NCBI RefSeq assembly: GCF_000378385.1
Contig: NZ_KB899682.1
Location: 1 to 45,538, forward strand
Length of the DNA: 45,538 nucleotides
Reading direction: 5' to 3'
DNA from: Paenibacillus daejeonensis DSM 15491
GTDB taxonomy: Bacteria; Bacillota; Bacilli; Paenibacillales; Paenibacillaceae
Part shown: positions 36,566 through 42,936 of the stretch, in pieces
Numbering within the stretch: position 1 is the first letter of the stretch
How the letters are laid out: every line of letters starts with the position of its first letter
The notes under the pieces: model-generated
What the model was told of the DNA's origin: nothing
Seen by the model: the letters and a program-made list of their open reading frames with translations, nothing else
Database searches by the model: none
Translations under genes and position numbers: made by a program

Positions 36566-36730
36566 TTCAAAAAGTTCACTTTTGATCACGAAGCAACTCT
36601 GAGAAGCAGATTCGGCATCGAATCTTGAACGCATGTGAAACTTCCGGTGCTCACGTAGCCTTAACTACGCTCCGCTCCTCATTTTCTCCTGCGTCCAACC
36701 TTCTCGGTGCTGAAAAGCGAACTTTTTGAA
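36566..36730 (+). repeat. Intergenic repeat element, copy B, with terminal inverted repeats
   Basis: A 165-bp element bounded by 18-bp inverted repeats, TTCAAAAAGTTCACTTTT (36566-36583) and its complement AAAAGCGAACTTTTTGAA (36713-36730), with one mismatch. The interior matches copy A at 12371-12526 in opposite orientation; the core around 36640-36690 is nearly identical. It has no ORF. The form resembles a MITE or REP-like non-autonomous repeat. No clear target-site duplication is visible. Confidence 0.88.
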
Positions 36731-36732
36731 TG

Positions 36733-36771
36733 ATCCTTTGTGAAGAAGCATCGAGCTGCTTCATAAAGGAT
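36733..36771. repeat. Long hairpin next to repeat copy B
   Basis: ATCCTTTGTGAAG (36733-36745) pairs with CTTCATAAAGGAT (36759-36771), 12 of 13 plus one G-U in RNA. TGAATGAT direct repeats stand at both edges (36727-36734 and 36771-36778). No T-run. It may be part of the same mobile-type locus. Confidence 0.6.
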
Positions 36772-36816
36772 GAATGATTATAACGCAGGCCCAGGCGGCC
36801 AGGAAGGACGGCTGCA

Positions 36817-37050
36817 ATGCTGATCGCATTCGATTCTACTCAGCAGGCACTCCGGGCAGAGATGCTGCTGGAATATGCCGAGATCGAGATTGATCTGGCC
36901 CCTACCCCCAAAGAAATTACTGCCGGATGTGCGCTGTGTATCCACTTTCCCGATGAGGATCAGACGGAGGTCGAACGAATCATTACGGAGGAGCAAGTGG
37001 AGATTAGAGGACTGTTTCGCAAGACAGACGATGGCTACGATGCAGTCTAA
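36817..37050 (+). CDS. DUF3343 domain protein
   Basis: 77 residues, starting MLIAFDSTQQALRAEMLL and containing the paired cysteines of AGCALCIHF typical of small DUF3343 proteins. Function unknown; members often occur next to selenium- or sulfur-metabolism genes and near cysteine desulfurases, which fits the neighbour at 34250 loosely. The ribosome site is GGAAGGA. mscS follows 49 bp on. Confidence 0.82.
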   Translation: MLIAFDSTQQALRAEMLLEYAEIEIDLAPTPKEITAGCALCIHFPDEDQTEVERIITEEQVEIRGLFRKTDDGYDAV

Positions 37051-37099
37051 CAAAACAGGCTAATCATAGAGGAGATTCAGCCATAGGGAGAGATGGTGG

Positions 37100-37933
37100 A
37101 TGCTTTCAACTCAGCTGCAAACGATCAATGATCACATCTTGGGTTGGCTAAGCGATGAGGAGATGTGGGCGGATATCGGGACAGCACTGATCCGGGTTGC
37201 TTTTATTCTCCTCATTAGCTGGATTGTCATCTGGATTGCCAACAAAGCGATTAATGCCTCCTTTATTAACCGGGAGTCCAAACGACTGGCTGTGCAAACC
37301 AGACGCATGCGGACACTAGGTAAGCTTCTCAAAAATGTGGTGTCGTATGTCATTCATTTTGTGAGCGTGCTGCTGATTCTTTCTGAATTTAATATTAATC
37401 TGGGGCCGCTCCTGGCAGGGGCAGGCGTGATCGGGCTGGCCATCGGTTTCGGGGCCCAGAGCTTGGTGAAGGATATTATCACGGGCTTCTTCATTATCCT
37501 GGAGGATCAGTTCGCAGTAGGGGATACGATTCAGACGGGCAGCTTCAAAGGGACGGTCGAGATGATTGGTCTGCGTTCTACCCGTTTGCTAAGCTGGACG
37601 GGGGAGTTGCATATCATCCCTAACGGTTCTATTAATGAGGTCACCAACTACTCGTTGCGCAATTCTTTGGCAGTTGTGGATATCGTCATTCCGGTTGGCG
37701 ACAATGTAGAGGAAGTCACCCAACTGCTGCAGACAACCGTCAAAGAGATTGAGGATGTGAATCTCTTGGGCGAACCGCAGGTGCTGGGTGTTCAGCAGAT
37801 CACGACTGGCGGAACAACGCTGCGAATTATCGCAGAGTGCCGGCCCAACACTCATGGAGACATCGCGACGAAGATCAATTCTGCGATCAGACGCGCATTG
37901 GATATCCGGACGGCGGAGGCCGAACGGGCTTAG
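37100..37933 (+). CDS. Mechanosensitive ion channel, MscS family
   Basis: 277 residues. Three predicted membrane helices: about 25-50 (ALIRVAFILLISWIVIWIA), about 80-97 (VVSYVIHFVSVLLILSEF), and a pore-lining helix LLAGAGVIGLAIGFGAQSLVKDIITG with the glycine-alanine pattern of MscS TM3. They are followed by the beta and alpha/beta cytoplasmic domains. It releases solutes on hypo-osmotic shock. YkuT-type in Bacillus. The next gene begins 23 bp downstream. Confidence 0.93.
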   Translation: MLSTQLQTINDHILGWLSDEEMWADIGTALIRVAFILLISWIVIWIANKAINASFINRESKRLAVQTRRMRTLGKLLKNVVSYVIHFVSVLLILSEFNINLGPLLAGAGVIGLAIGFGAQSLVKDIITGFFIILEDQFAVGDTIQTGSFKGTVEMIGLRSTRLLSWTGELHIIPNGSINEVTNYSLRNSLAVVDIVIPVGDNVEEVTQLLQTTVKEIEDVNLLGEPQVLGVQQITTGGTTLRIIAECRPNTHGDIATKINSAIRRALDIRTAEAERA

Positions 37934-37956
37934 GCGAAGAAAAGGGAGGATAACGG

Positions 37957-38196
37957 GTGGAACGCAAACAGTTTGAGCTCGGGGATGTTGTACAGATGAA
38001 GAAGCAGCATCCCTGTGGTACCAATGAAATGGAGATCATCCGAATGGGGATGGATATCCGCATCAAATGCGTGGGCTGCAAGCATAGTGTATTAATTCCG
38101 CGGGCCAAGTTTGAGAAGAACCTGAAGAAGGTGCTGCGTTCCAAAGCAGACCAGACAACGGAAGAGGGCAACCCTGGGGAATCCGGTTCTGTGTAA
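37957..38196 (+). CDS. DUF951 domain protein
   Basis: 79 residues with GTG start after GGGAGG. The DUF951 core ELGDVVQMKKQHPCGTNEMEIIRMGMDIRIKCVGCKHSVLIPR is complete, with the CxxC-type cysteines in CVGC and one in HPCG, possibly metal binding. Function unknown; the mscS-DUF951 pair near rpsF is common in Bacillota. Confidence 0.92.
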   Translation: MERKQFELGDVVQMKKQHPCGTNEMEIIRMGMDIRIKCVGCKHSVLIPRAKFEKNLKKVLRSKADQTTEEGNPGESGSV

Positions 38197-38231
38197 GGGC
38201 TGGATGGCTCCGGTACCCGGTCATTTTCCAG

Positions 38232-38261
38232 TTGCGCAGTATGGACGAGTTGTGATATACT
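38232..38261 (+). promoter_or_regulatory. Promoter of tRNA-Ser
   Basis: TTGCGC (38232-38237), an 18-nt spacer and TATACT (38256-38261), 18 bp before the tRNA. Confidence 0.65.
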
Positions 38262-38279
38262 AACCTTTGTGTCCGACAT

Positions 38280-38370
38280 GGAAAGGTACCCAAGAGGCCC
38301 AAGGGGGCTGACTCGAAATCAGCTAGGCGGTTCAGGCCGTGCGTGGGTTCGAATCCCACCCTTTCCGCCA
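38280..38370 (+). tRNA. tRNA-Ser(CGA)
   Basis: A class II tRNA, 91 nt with encoded CCA. Acceptor GGAAAGG pairs with CCTTTCC (38360-38366), discriminator G. The anticodon stem GCTGA/TCAGC encloses CTCGAAA, giving anticodon CGA. A long variable arm follows (TAGGCGGTTCAGGCCGTGC). The T arm is GTGGGTTCGAATCCCAC. It reads UCG serine codons. Confidence 0.97.
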
Positions 38371-38413
38371 TTCTTCCTTAGGAAGTTCCGAGACACATGA
38401 CTTTTCAACCGAC

Positions 38414-38444
38414 ATCCTCTACGCCCTGCGCGTAGGGGATTTTT
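38414..38444 (+). terminator. Terminator after tRNA-Ser
   Basis: ATCCTCTACGC (38414-38424) pairs with GCGTAGGGGAT (38430-38440) and runs into five T residues. Confidence 0.82.
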
Positions 38445-38508
38445 AGTTTGTTTTTGCCCGGCCACCCGCGGGTGATCTGCTGTAACGCTTTTTTCTTTGT
38501 TGCCCAAG

Positions 38509-38549
38509 AAAAAAAGCGCTCCGCTGTCCTCACGGACAACGAAGCGCTT
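38509..38549 (-). terminator. Terminator facing the minus strand (end of the yjzC transcript)
   Basis: AAGCGCT (38514-38520) / AGCGCTT (38543-38549) with an inner TGTCC/GGACA pairing. On the minus strand it is followed by seven T residues; on the plus strand by only four. It lies 250 bp past yjzC. The stretch 38553-38801 shows no gene. Confidence 0.7.
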
Positions 38550-38801
38550 TTCGGTGGACGGTGCGTAGTCGGGTCGTGAACTGCTTCAGTCTGACTATCC
38601 TTCATTGCGCCCATCGCTTCCATTCGATGGAGCTGTGCTCAGGACCGGGATCCTTATCACATCGCCTTGAATTCAGTGCATCACCGTTACGTCTTCACTT
38701 GCGGTTGTTTCGCCATACAGGTCCAACGGAACCACACCTCTCATGGAGCACCGTCCGAACTTAGGATGTGCAGAGTTGCTATTGATTATGCAGACCATAC
38801 G

Positions 38802-38987
38802 TTAATTGCGTTTCATTTTAACCCACTTGCGGTCCTTCTTCGAGGTTTCAGGGAACCGCTGGCCCTTTTCCAGTTCGATCTGATGCGGGTTTTGGATCCC
38901 CATGTGGTAGTCATTATCGCCGACCTCGATGTACTTGCCGTTGTTCGGCGCGCTGTCGCCTGGATTAAACTCGGTCCATTCGCCCAT
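38802..38987 (-). CDS. yjzC: YjzC-like small protein
   Basis: 61 residues, MGEWTEFNPGDSAPNNGKYIE..., with the YjzC pattern FxPGxxAPNNGxYxEVG and a basic tail (KKDRKWVKMKRN). Function unknown; YjzC proteins are small and widespread in Bacillales. The start is ATG 38987, 6-8 nt after GGAGGTGAG; the longer frame upstream to 39074 lacks a ribosome site. It lies alone on the minus strand between tRNA-Ser and rpsF. Confidence 0.88.
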   Translation of the reverse strand: MGEWTEFNPGDSAPNNGKYIEVGDNDYHMGIQNPHQIELEKGQRFPETSKKDRKWVKMKRN

Positions 38988-39136
38988 ACTGCTCACCTCC
39001 ACAATTCGGATGAGTTGTCCATTTACGCCATTAGCAGCGCGGACGTCATACGACCTTAGTGTGCGCAGCGGCATGGACGTTCATGCGATGCAGAGTATAG
39101 CAGATAGAGTGGACGTTTTGCCGAATGTATTAATGC

Positions 39137-39166
39137 TTGCAAAAGCCTAGGCTCATTTGGTATAAT
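39137..39166 (+). promoter_or_regulatory. Promoter of rpsF-ssb-rpsR
   Basis: TTGCAA (39137-39142), an 18-nt spacer and TATAAT (39161-39166) with a TGG extension. Strong sigma-A promoter. Confidence 0.82.
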
Positions 39167-39254
39167 ACCTTGGTGCGAAATATGGCATGCGAGTAAAATC
39201 GCTCCTTGCTCTCTCCATTGAGAGGGCCGCTCAGTCCAGAAGGAGGTGAAAACA
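39167..39254 (+). promoter_or_regulatory. rpsF leader, possible ribosomal-protein autoregulation site
   Basis: An 80-nt leader with a CTCTC/GAGAG hairpin (about 39209-39226) next to GGGCCGCTCAG. Many bacteria have an S6:S18-binding structure at this place. I can see a hairpin and a CCG-containing flank, but cannot confirm the consensus by eye. Confidence 0.35.
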
Positions 39255-39545
39255 ATGCGCAAATACGAAGTGATGTATATTATTCGTCCCGAGGTTGAAC
39301 AGGAAGCTGTTCAAGCAATCGTCGACAAGTACAATGGCATCATCGAAAACGGTGGTGGGGAAGTCTCCAAAACCGACGTCATCGGCAAACGCCGTCTTGC
39401 GTATGAGATCAACAAGATTCGTGACGGTATTTATGTCCTGGTTCATTTCAACGCAACGCCAGACGTTGTCAATGAATTGGATCGCGTCATGAAGATTCAG
39501 GATGAGATCATTCGATTCCTGGTCGTCAGAGATGTTGTTGCCTAA
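39255..39545 (+). CDS. rpsF: 30S ribosomal protein S6
   Basis: S6, 96 residues: MRKYEVMYIIRPEVEQEAVQ..., with GKRRLAYEINKIRDGIYV. The start is ATG 39255, 7 nt after the strong AAGGAGGT site; a GTG three codons upstream overlaps that site. First gene of the rpsF-ssb-rpsR operon, in the usual order. Confidence 0.98.
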   Translation: MRKYEVMYIIRPEVEQEAVQAIVDKYNGIIENGGGEVSKTDVIGKRRLAYEINKIRDGIYVLVHFNATPDVVNELDRVMKIQDEIIRFLVVRDVVA

Positions 39546-39577
39546 GTACGTGAGGATGTTCGATTGGAGGCGATAAG

Positions 39578-40129
39578 GTGTTGAACCGTGTTATTCTTAT
39601 AGGGAGACTCACCAAGGATCCCGAGATGCGCTATACCCCATCCGGTGTGGCTGTGACTCAGTTTACGCTGGCAGTGGACAGACCATTTACTACGGGGCAA
39701 GGCGAGCGGGAAGCGGATTTTATCCCGATCGTAACTTGGCGTCAACTCGCTGAGACCTGTGCGAACTACCTGCGCAAAGGCCGCTTGGCGGCAGTCGAAG
39801 GTCGTATTCAAGTGCGGAACTACGAGAACAACGAAGGCAGACGTGTCTATGTGACCGAAGTCATCGCGGACAATGTCCGGTTCCTGGAGTCCAACCGTGA
39901 AGGCGGCGGAGGCGGACAGCGTGAGGAGTATAGCAACAGTGGCGGTAGCGGTGGCAACAGCGGAGGCGGAGGAAACTACGGTGGATCCGGCTCAGGCGGC
40001 AACTCGTCCGGTGGAGGCAGCTCTTACGGGGGCGGCGGAGGCCGGTCCGGGAATAATTCACGCAACAACGATCCGTTCTCAGATGATGGACGGCCTATCG
40101 ATATCTCCGAAGATGATTTGCCATTCTAA
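39578..40129 (+). CDS. ssb: Single-stranded DNA-binding protein
   Basis: SSB, 183 residues. The OB fold is at 1-110 ([44 protein letters not shown]). A long glycine-serine linker (about 110-165) follows, and then the acidic tip DISEDDLPF that binds partner proteins. The start is GTG 39578 after GGAGG. The linker is unusually rich in GGGG/GGS repeats, a source of length variation. Confidence 0.97.
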   Translation: MLNRVILIGRLTKDPEMRYTPSGVAVTQFTLAVDRPFTTGQGEREADFIPIVTWRQLAETCANYLRKGRLAAVEGRIQVRNYENNEGRRVYVTEVIADNVRFLESNREGGGGGQREEYSNSGGSGGNSGGGGNYGGSGSGGNSSGGGSSYGGGGGRSGNNSRNNDPFSDDGRPIDISEDDLPF

Positions 40130-40150
40130 AGGAAAGGACGATGGAGACGA

Positions 40151-40426
40151 ATGAGCTTTAAACCAAGAGAAGACGGCGGCGAGCGCCCAGAGCGCAAGTT
40201 CCGTAAAGGCGGACGCAACAAGCGTCGCAAAGTATGTTATTTTACAGCCAACAAGATCAAGCACATTGACTATAAAGAAACAGACTTGCTCCGCAAGTTC
40301 ATCAGCGAGCGCGGCAAAATCTTGCCACGTCGTGTAACTGGAACTAGTGCAAGATACCAGCGTATGCTGACTACTGCGATCAAACGTTCGCGTCAAGTTG
40401 CATTGCTGCCTTACACTACGGAATAG
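40151..40426 (+). CDS. rpsR: 30S ribosomal protein S18
   Basis: S18, 91 residues, with a basic N-terminus and the core [39 protein letters not shown]. It pairs with S6 in the platform of the small subunit. Last gene of the operon; a strong terminator follows. Confidence 0.98.
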   Translation: MSFKPREDGGERPERKFRKGGRNKRRKVCYFTANKIKHIDYKETDLLRKFISERGKILPRRVTGTSARYQRMLTTAIKRSRQVALLPYTTE

Positions 40427-40440
40427 TCTGATTCACAGCG

Positions 40441-40481
40441 AACAGCACGCATGACCCCTCAGGGTTGTGCGTGCTGTTTTT
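40441..40481 (+). terminator. Terminator of the rpsF operon
   Basis: AACAGCACGCA (40441-40451) pairs with TGCGTGCTGTT (40468-40478) and is followed by TTTTTAATTTT. Confidence 0.92.
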
Positions 40482-40601
40482 AATTTTATTCGCGGCCCCT
40501 TAGAGGGTATATGATCAGTTTGGTGCTTAGAACCGTAGCTGAGCGCCTGTGAAGGGCGAATAAATCTCTGAAGCTACTTAATAAATAGAAGAAATGCCAA
40601 A

Positions 40602-40649
40602 ACGCCAAAGGGTGGCTATCCCAAACTGGGGATAACCACCCTTTGGCGT
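40602..40649 (-). terminator. Very stable hairpin, probable terminator of the DUF4870 gene
   Basis: ACGCCAAAGGGTGG (40602-40615) and CCACCCTTTGGCGT (40636-40649) form 14 perfect pairs, continued by TATCCC/GGGATA after one mismatch, loop of 6. On the minus strand it is followed by a short T-rich tail. The inner arms also resemble DnaA boxes (TTATCCCCA, minus strand, 40627-40635). Confidence 0.6.
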
Positions 40650-40660
40650 GCACAGACAGC

Positions 40661-40712
40661 TTATCCACATGGGGATAAACGAAAACCGGCCTTGTTATCC
40701 ACATGTGGATAG
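40661..40712. promoter_or_regulatory. Cluster of back-to-back DnaA boxes outside oriC
   Basis: Two inverted box pairs: TTATCCACA/TTATCCCCA (40661-40678) and TTATCCACATGTGGATAG (40695-40712), 34 bp apart. Two perfect boxes and two one-mismatch boxes lie within 52 bp, with a fifth box-like arm in the neighbouring hairpin. The location is 25 kb from oriC, in the spacer between rpsR and the DUF4870 gene. It may titrate DnaA like the DnaA-box clusters of B. subtilis. Confidence 0.75.
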
Positions 40713-40742
40713 ATGTCGGCGGGTAGAATGATAATGTAGCTG

Positions 40743-41090
40743 TTAATAACGTCCTGCCTGTTGTTCAGCGATATCGCCTACATAAGGTATCTTGAACCAG
40801 CTGCCGCGCAGCGCCATTAGCATCATCAAGATCCAAGCGATGAAGGTCAGCGGCACCAAGAGCACATTGACGAGCCAGCCGATAAAAGGAATCATATTGA
40901 AAATCGTGGTCAGAACGAATAAACCGCCGAACAAGATGATCGACTGCATGGCGTGAAATTTAACAAAGCGGCTGTTTTTCTCAATAACCAGGAAGATAAT
41001 GCCGGTCACAAAAATGCCCAGATAGCAGAGCAGCCCGGCTACCTTGGGATCCAATCCTGTTGACGAGGCCGGCACATGCGGTTCCTGCAT
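40743..41090 (-). CDS. DUF4870 domain membrane protein
   Basis: 115 residues, three predicted membrane helices (about 17-37, 45-67 and 70-95). The DUF4870 pattern is visible in LCYLGIFVTGIIFLVIEKNSRFVKFHAMQSIILF. Function unknown (Tic20-like small membrane proteins). The start is ATG 41090 after GGAGGAGGG; a longer frame to 41150 lacks such a site. Confidence 0.9.
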   Translation of the reverse strand: MQEPHVPASSTGLDPKVAGLLCYLGIFVTGIIFLVIEKNSRFVKFHAMQSIILFGGLFVLTTIFNMIPFIGWLVNVLLVPLTFIAWILMMLMALRGSWFKIPYVGDIAEQQAGRY

Positions 41091-41188
41091 AAGTATCCCT
41101 CCTCCTTTCCCACCGAATCCTATCGCTACCCTATTCGATACCCGGATCAAGTATTCCTTTTGCGAGCCCGCCTAAATCTGTATTCATT

Positions 41189-41215
41189 TGTAACTTCGTG
41201 TCGAGGTGTATCGTT
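41189..41215 (+). promoter_or_regulatory. Possible ECF sigma promoter of the LCP gene
   Basis: TGTAAC (41189-41194), a 17-nt spacer and CGTT (41212-41215) resemble the SigX/SigM-type envelope-stress promoter (TGTAAC...CGTC-like) that drives LCP genes in B. subtilis. One mismatch in the -10. Confidence 0.42.
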
Positions 41216-41271
41216 TATTAAAATAGGAAAGAGTTTAATTAGATAAAGAGGAATGGAGTGGAGCATCCCGT

Positions 41272-42297
41272 ATGCAATCCCGAAAACGTAAATGGCTGAT
41301 CGCCCTTGCTTCGTTTGTCTTGCTCGTTGCGACAACCGCATACTTCAATCGAACCACATTGGCCATGTGGGGTTTTGACCTGCTATGGGCCGATAAAATC
41401 GAGCAGAGTCTGGAGGAGTCGCACAAGCCGCTGGAAGGTCGCAAGCCCAAGCCTGTGAAGGAGGAAGCTGAAGCACGCGAGCCCTTCTCGCTGCTGCTGA
41501 TGGGCGTGGATCAGCGGGACAAGGAGCATGGCCGGTCGGATACGATGATCTATACTGTCGTGCGGCCCAAGGATGGGTCGATGCTGATGATCTCCATCCC
41601 TCGGGATTCTGATGTAGAGATTGTAGGCAAAAACCGCAAGGACAAGATTAATCATGCCTACGCCTTTGGCGGTGCCAAGATGGCGCTGGAGACGGTGGAA
41701 GAGCTGTTCGGGTCCTCTGTCGATTATTACGCCAGTATCAATTTTGAAGGCTTCCGTCATGTGATTGATGCCATGGGCGGCATTGCGCTGCCAATCGAAG
41801 AAGATCTGGTGAATAAAGACCCAAATCACGAGAAGTTTGTGGTCAAAGCGGGGCAAGACTTATATAATGGACAGGACGCCCTGAATTATGTGCGCTATCG
41901 GGAAGATGCCGGCGGCGATATGAGTCGGACGGTTCGTCATCAGACCTTTATCCAGTCGATGCTGGACAAGGCAACTGGCGTCGGTCAGTGGGGCAGAGTG
42001 CCGGAGCTGATTGAGATTATGGGCGACAATTTCGCTACGGATCTGACGCCACAGGAGATTGTGAGTCTAGGCAAGTCGATGCTGCAAGCGGGTCATCGAA
42101 CGATATACAGTCATACGTTACAAGGAGAAGGCGCGATTGGCCGGGGTGGGGCCTGGCTGTTCGATCTGGATGAGGCGGACTTAGAGAAGGCCAAAGGCTG
42201 GATCAGCAGCTGGCTGGACGGCTCAATCCCGAAGAATGAGCTGCCCCTGCCCGATCAATACGTGAGGCAGGGCGGGACAGCCTCCCCCGCCGCCTGA
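41272..42297 (+). CDS. LytR-CpsA-Psr (LCP) family cell-wall polymer transferase
   Basis: 341 residues with an N-terminal membrane anchor (about 7-25, WLIALASFVLLVATTAYF) and an external LCP domain. Motifs: LLLMGVDQR, HGRSDTMIYTVV, MISIPRDSDVEI, KINHAYAFGG, YASINFEGF, and ALNYVRYRED with the conserved arginines. LCP enzymes attach teichoic-acid-type polymers to peptidoglycan. The ribosome site is GGAGTGGAG-like. Expression by an ECF sigma factor is suggested by the promoter above. Confidence 0.94.
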   Translation: MQSRKRKWLIALASFVLLVATTAYFNRTTLAMWGFDLLWADKIEQSLEESHKPLEGRKPKPVKEEAEAREPFSLLLMGVDQRDKEHGRSDTMIYTVVRPKDGSMLMISIPRDSDVEIVGKNRKDKINHAYAFGGAKMALETVEELFGSSVDYYASINFEGFRHVIDAMGGIALPIEEDLVNKDPNHEKFVVKAGQDLYNGQDALNYVRYREDAGGDMSRTVRHQTFIQSMLDKATGVGQWGRVPELIEIMGDNFATDLTPQEIVSLGKSMLQAGHRTIYSHTLQGEGAIGRGGAWLFDLDEADLEKAKGWISSWLDGSIPKNELPLPDQYVRQGGTASPAA

Positions 42298-42361
42298 ACG
42301 GCCGCGCATCCGCTTCTCCTGGCGTCTATGGACATGAGAAGAAACGGAGTGGCAAAGAGGT

Positions 42362-42832
42362 ATGAACATCGCATTTTTTCTATTGCCGAAACAAGAAGTC
42401 GTCTGCCTGACCCAGGAAGTGACCCTGCGGCAGACGCTGGAGCGGATGGAGCATCATAGGTATACGGCTGTGCCGATCCTGGATCGGGATGGCGGCTACA
42501 CGGGTACGGTCACAGAGGGTGACCTGCTCTGGTATATGAAGAATCACCCCGAGCTGACCTTCGATCAGGTACATCGGGTGAAGCTCTCGGAAGTGCCGCT
42601 GGGCAAGGATATCCGGACGGTGCAGATCAACGCGAATATGAAGGATCTGATCTCGCTGGCCAAGGTGCAGAACTTCGTGCCGGTTGTTGACGATATGAAT
42701 CGTTTTATCGGCATTGTGCGCCGCAGTGATATTATTGATTATTGTGAGAAGATTATCGCAGAGTCGGATATTGTCCAGGAGCCTGCGGCGGTGATTGGCA
42801 AGGAGCCGGAAGGCCCGGCGAAGCTGGTATAG
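42362..42832 (+). CDS. CBS-domain protein
   Basis: 156 residues made almost entirely of a CBS pair: residues about 8-60 (TAVPILDRDGGYTGTVTEGDLLWYM) and 80-135 (FVPVVDDMNRFIGIVRRSDIIDYC). CBS pairs sense adenine nucleotides, often AMP or c-di-AMP. There is no effector domain, so it acts alone or on a partner. It follows the LCP gene by 64 bp; the ribosome site AAAGAGGT is moderate. A terminator lies 49 bp downstream. Confidence 0.9.
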   Translation: MNIAFFLLPKQEVVCLTQEVTLRQTLERMEHHRYTAVPILDRDGGYTGTVTEGDLLWYMKNHPELTFDQVHRVKLSEVPLGKDIRTVQINANMKDLISLAKVQNFVPVVDDMNRFIGIVRRSDIIDYCEKIIAESDIVQEPAAVIGKEPEGPAKLV

Positions 42833-42880
42833 CTGGCACGGTGGACGTGTTTTCCCTAACGTAGCAGCAAGGTACATGAG

Positions 42881-42909
42881 AGGGACTCGCGAGAGGCAGG
42901 GTCCCTTTT
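42881..42909 (+). terminator. Terminator after the CBS gene
   Basis: AGGGAC (42881-42886) / GTCCCT (42901-42906) with four T residues. A short stem, so possibly partial. Confidence 0.55.
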
Positions 42910-42936
42910 CAGCACCGGTATTCTAGGAGGTATTAG

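Noticed and set aside
38063-38507. Minus-strand ORFs over the tRNA with peptides such as RVGFEPT and GGIRTH
   Set aside because: These peptides come from translating the antisense of tRNA-Ser and its flank, a known annotation artefact. No ribosome site supports a gene.
38405-38623. 72-codon minus-strand ORF
   Set aside because: It runs through two terminator hairpins and has no recognisable similarity or ribosome site.
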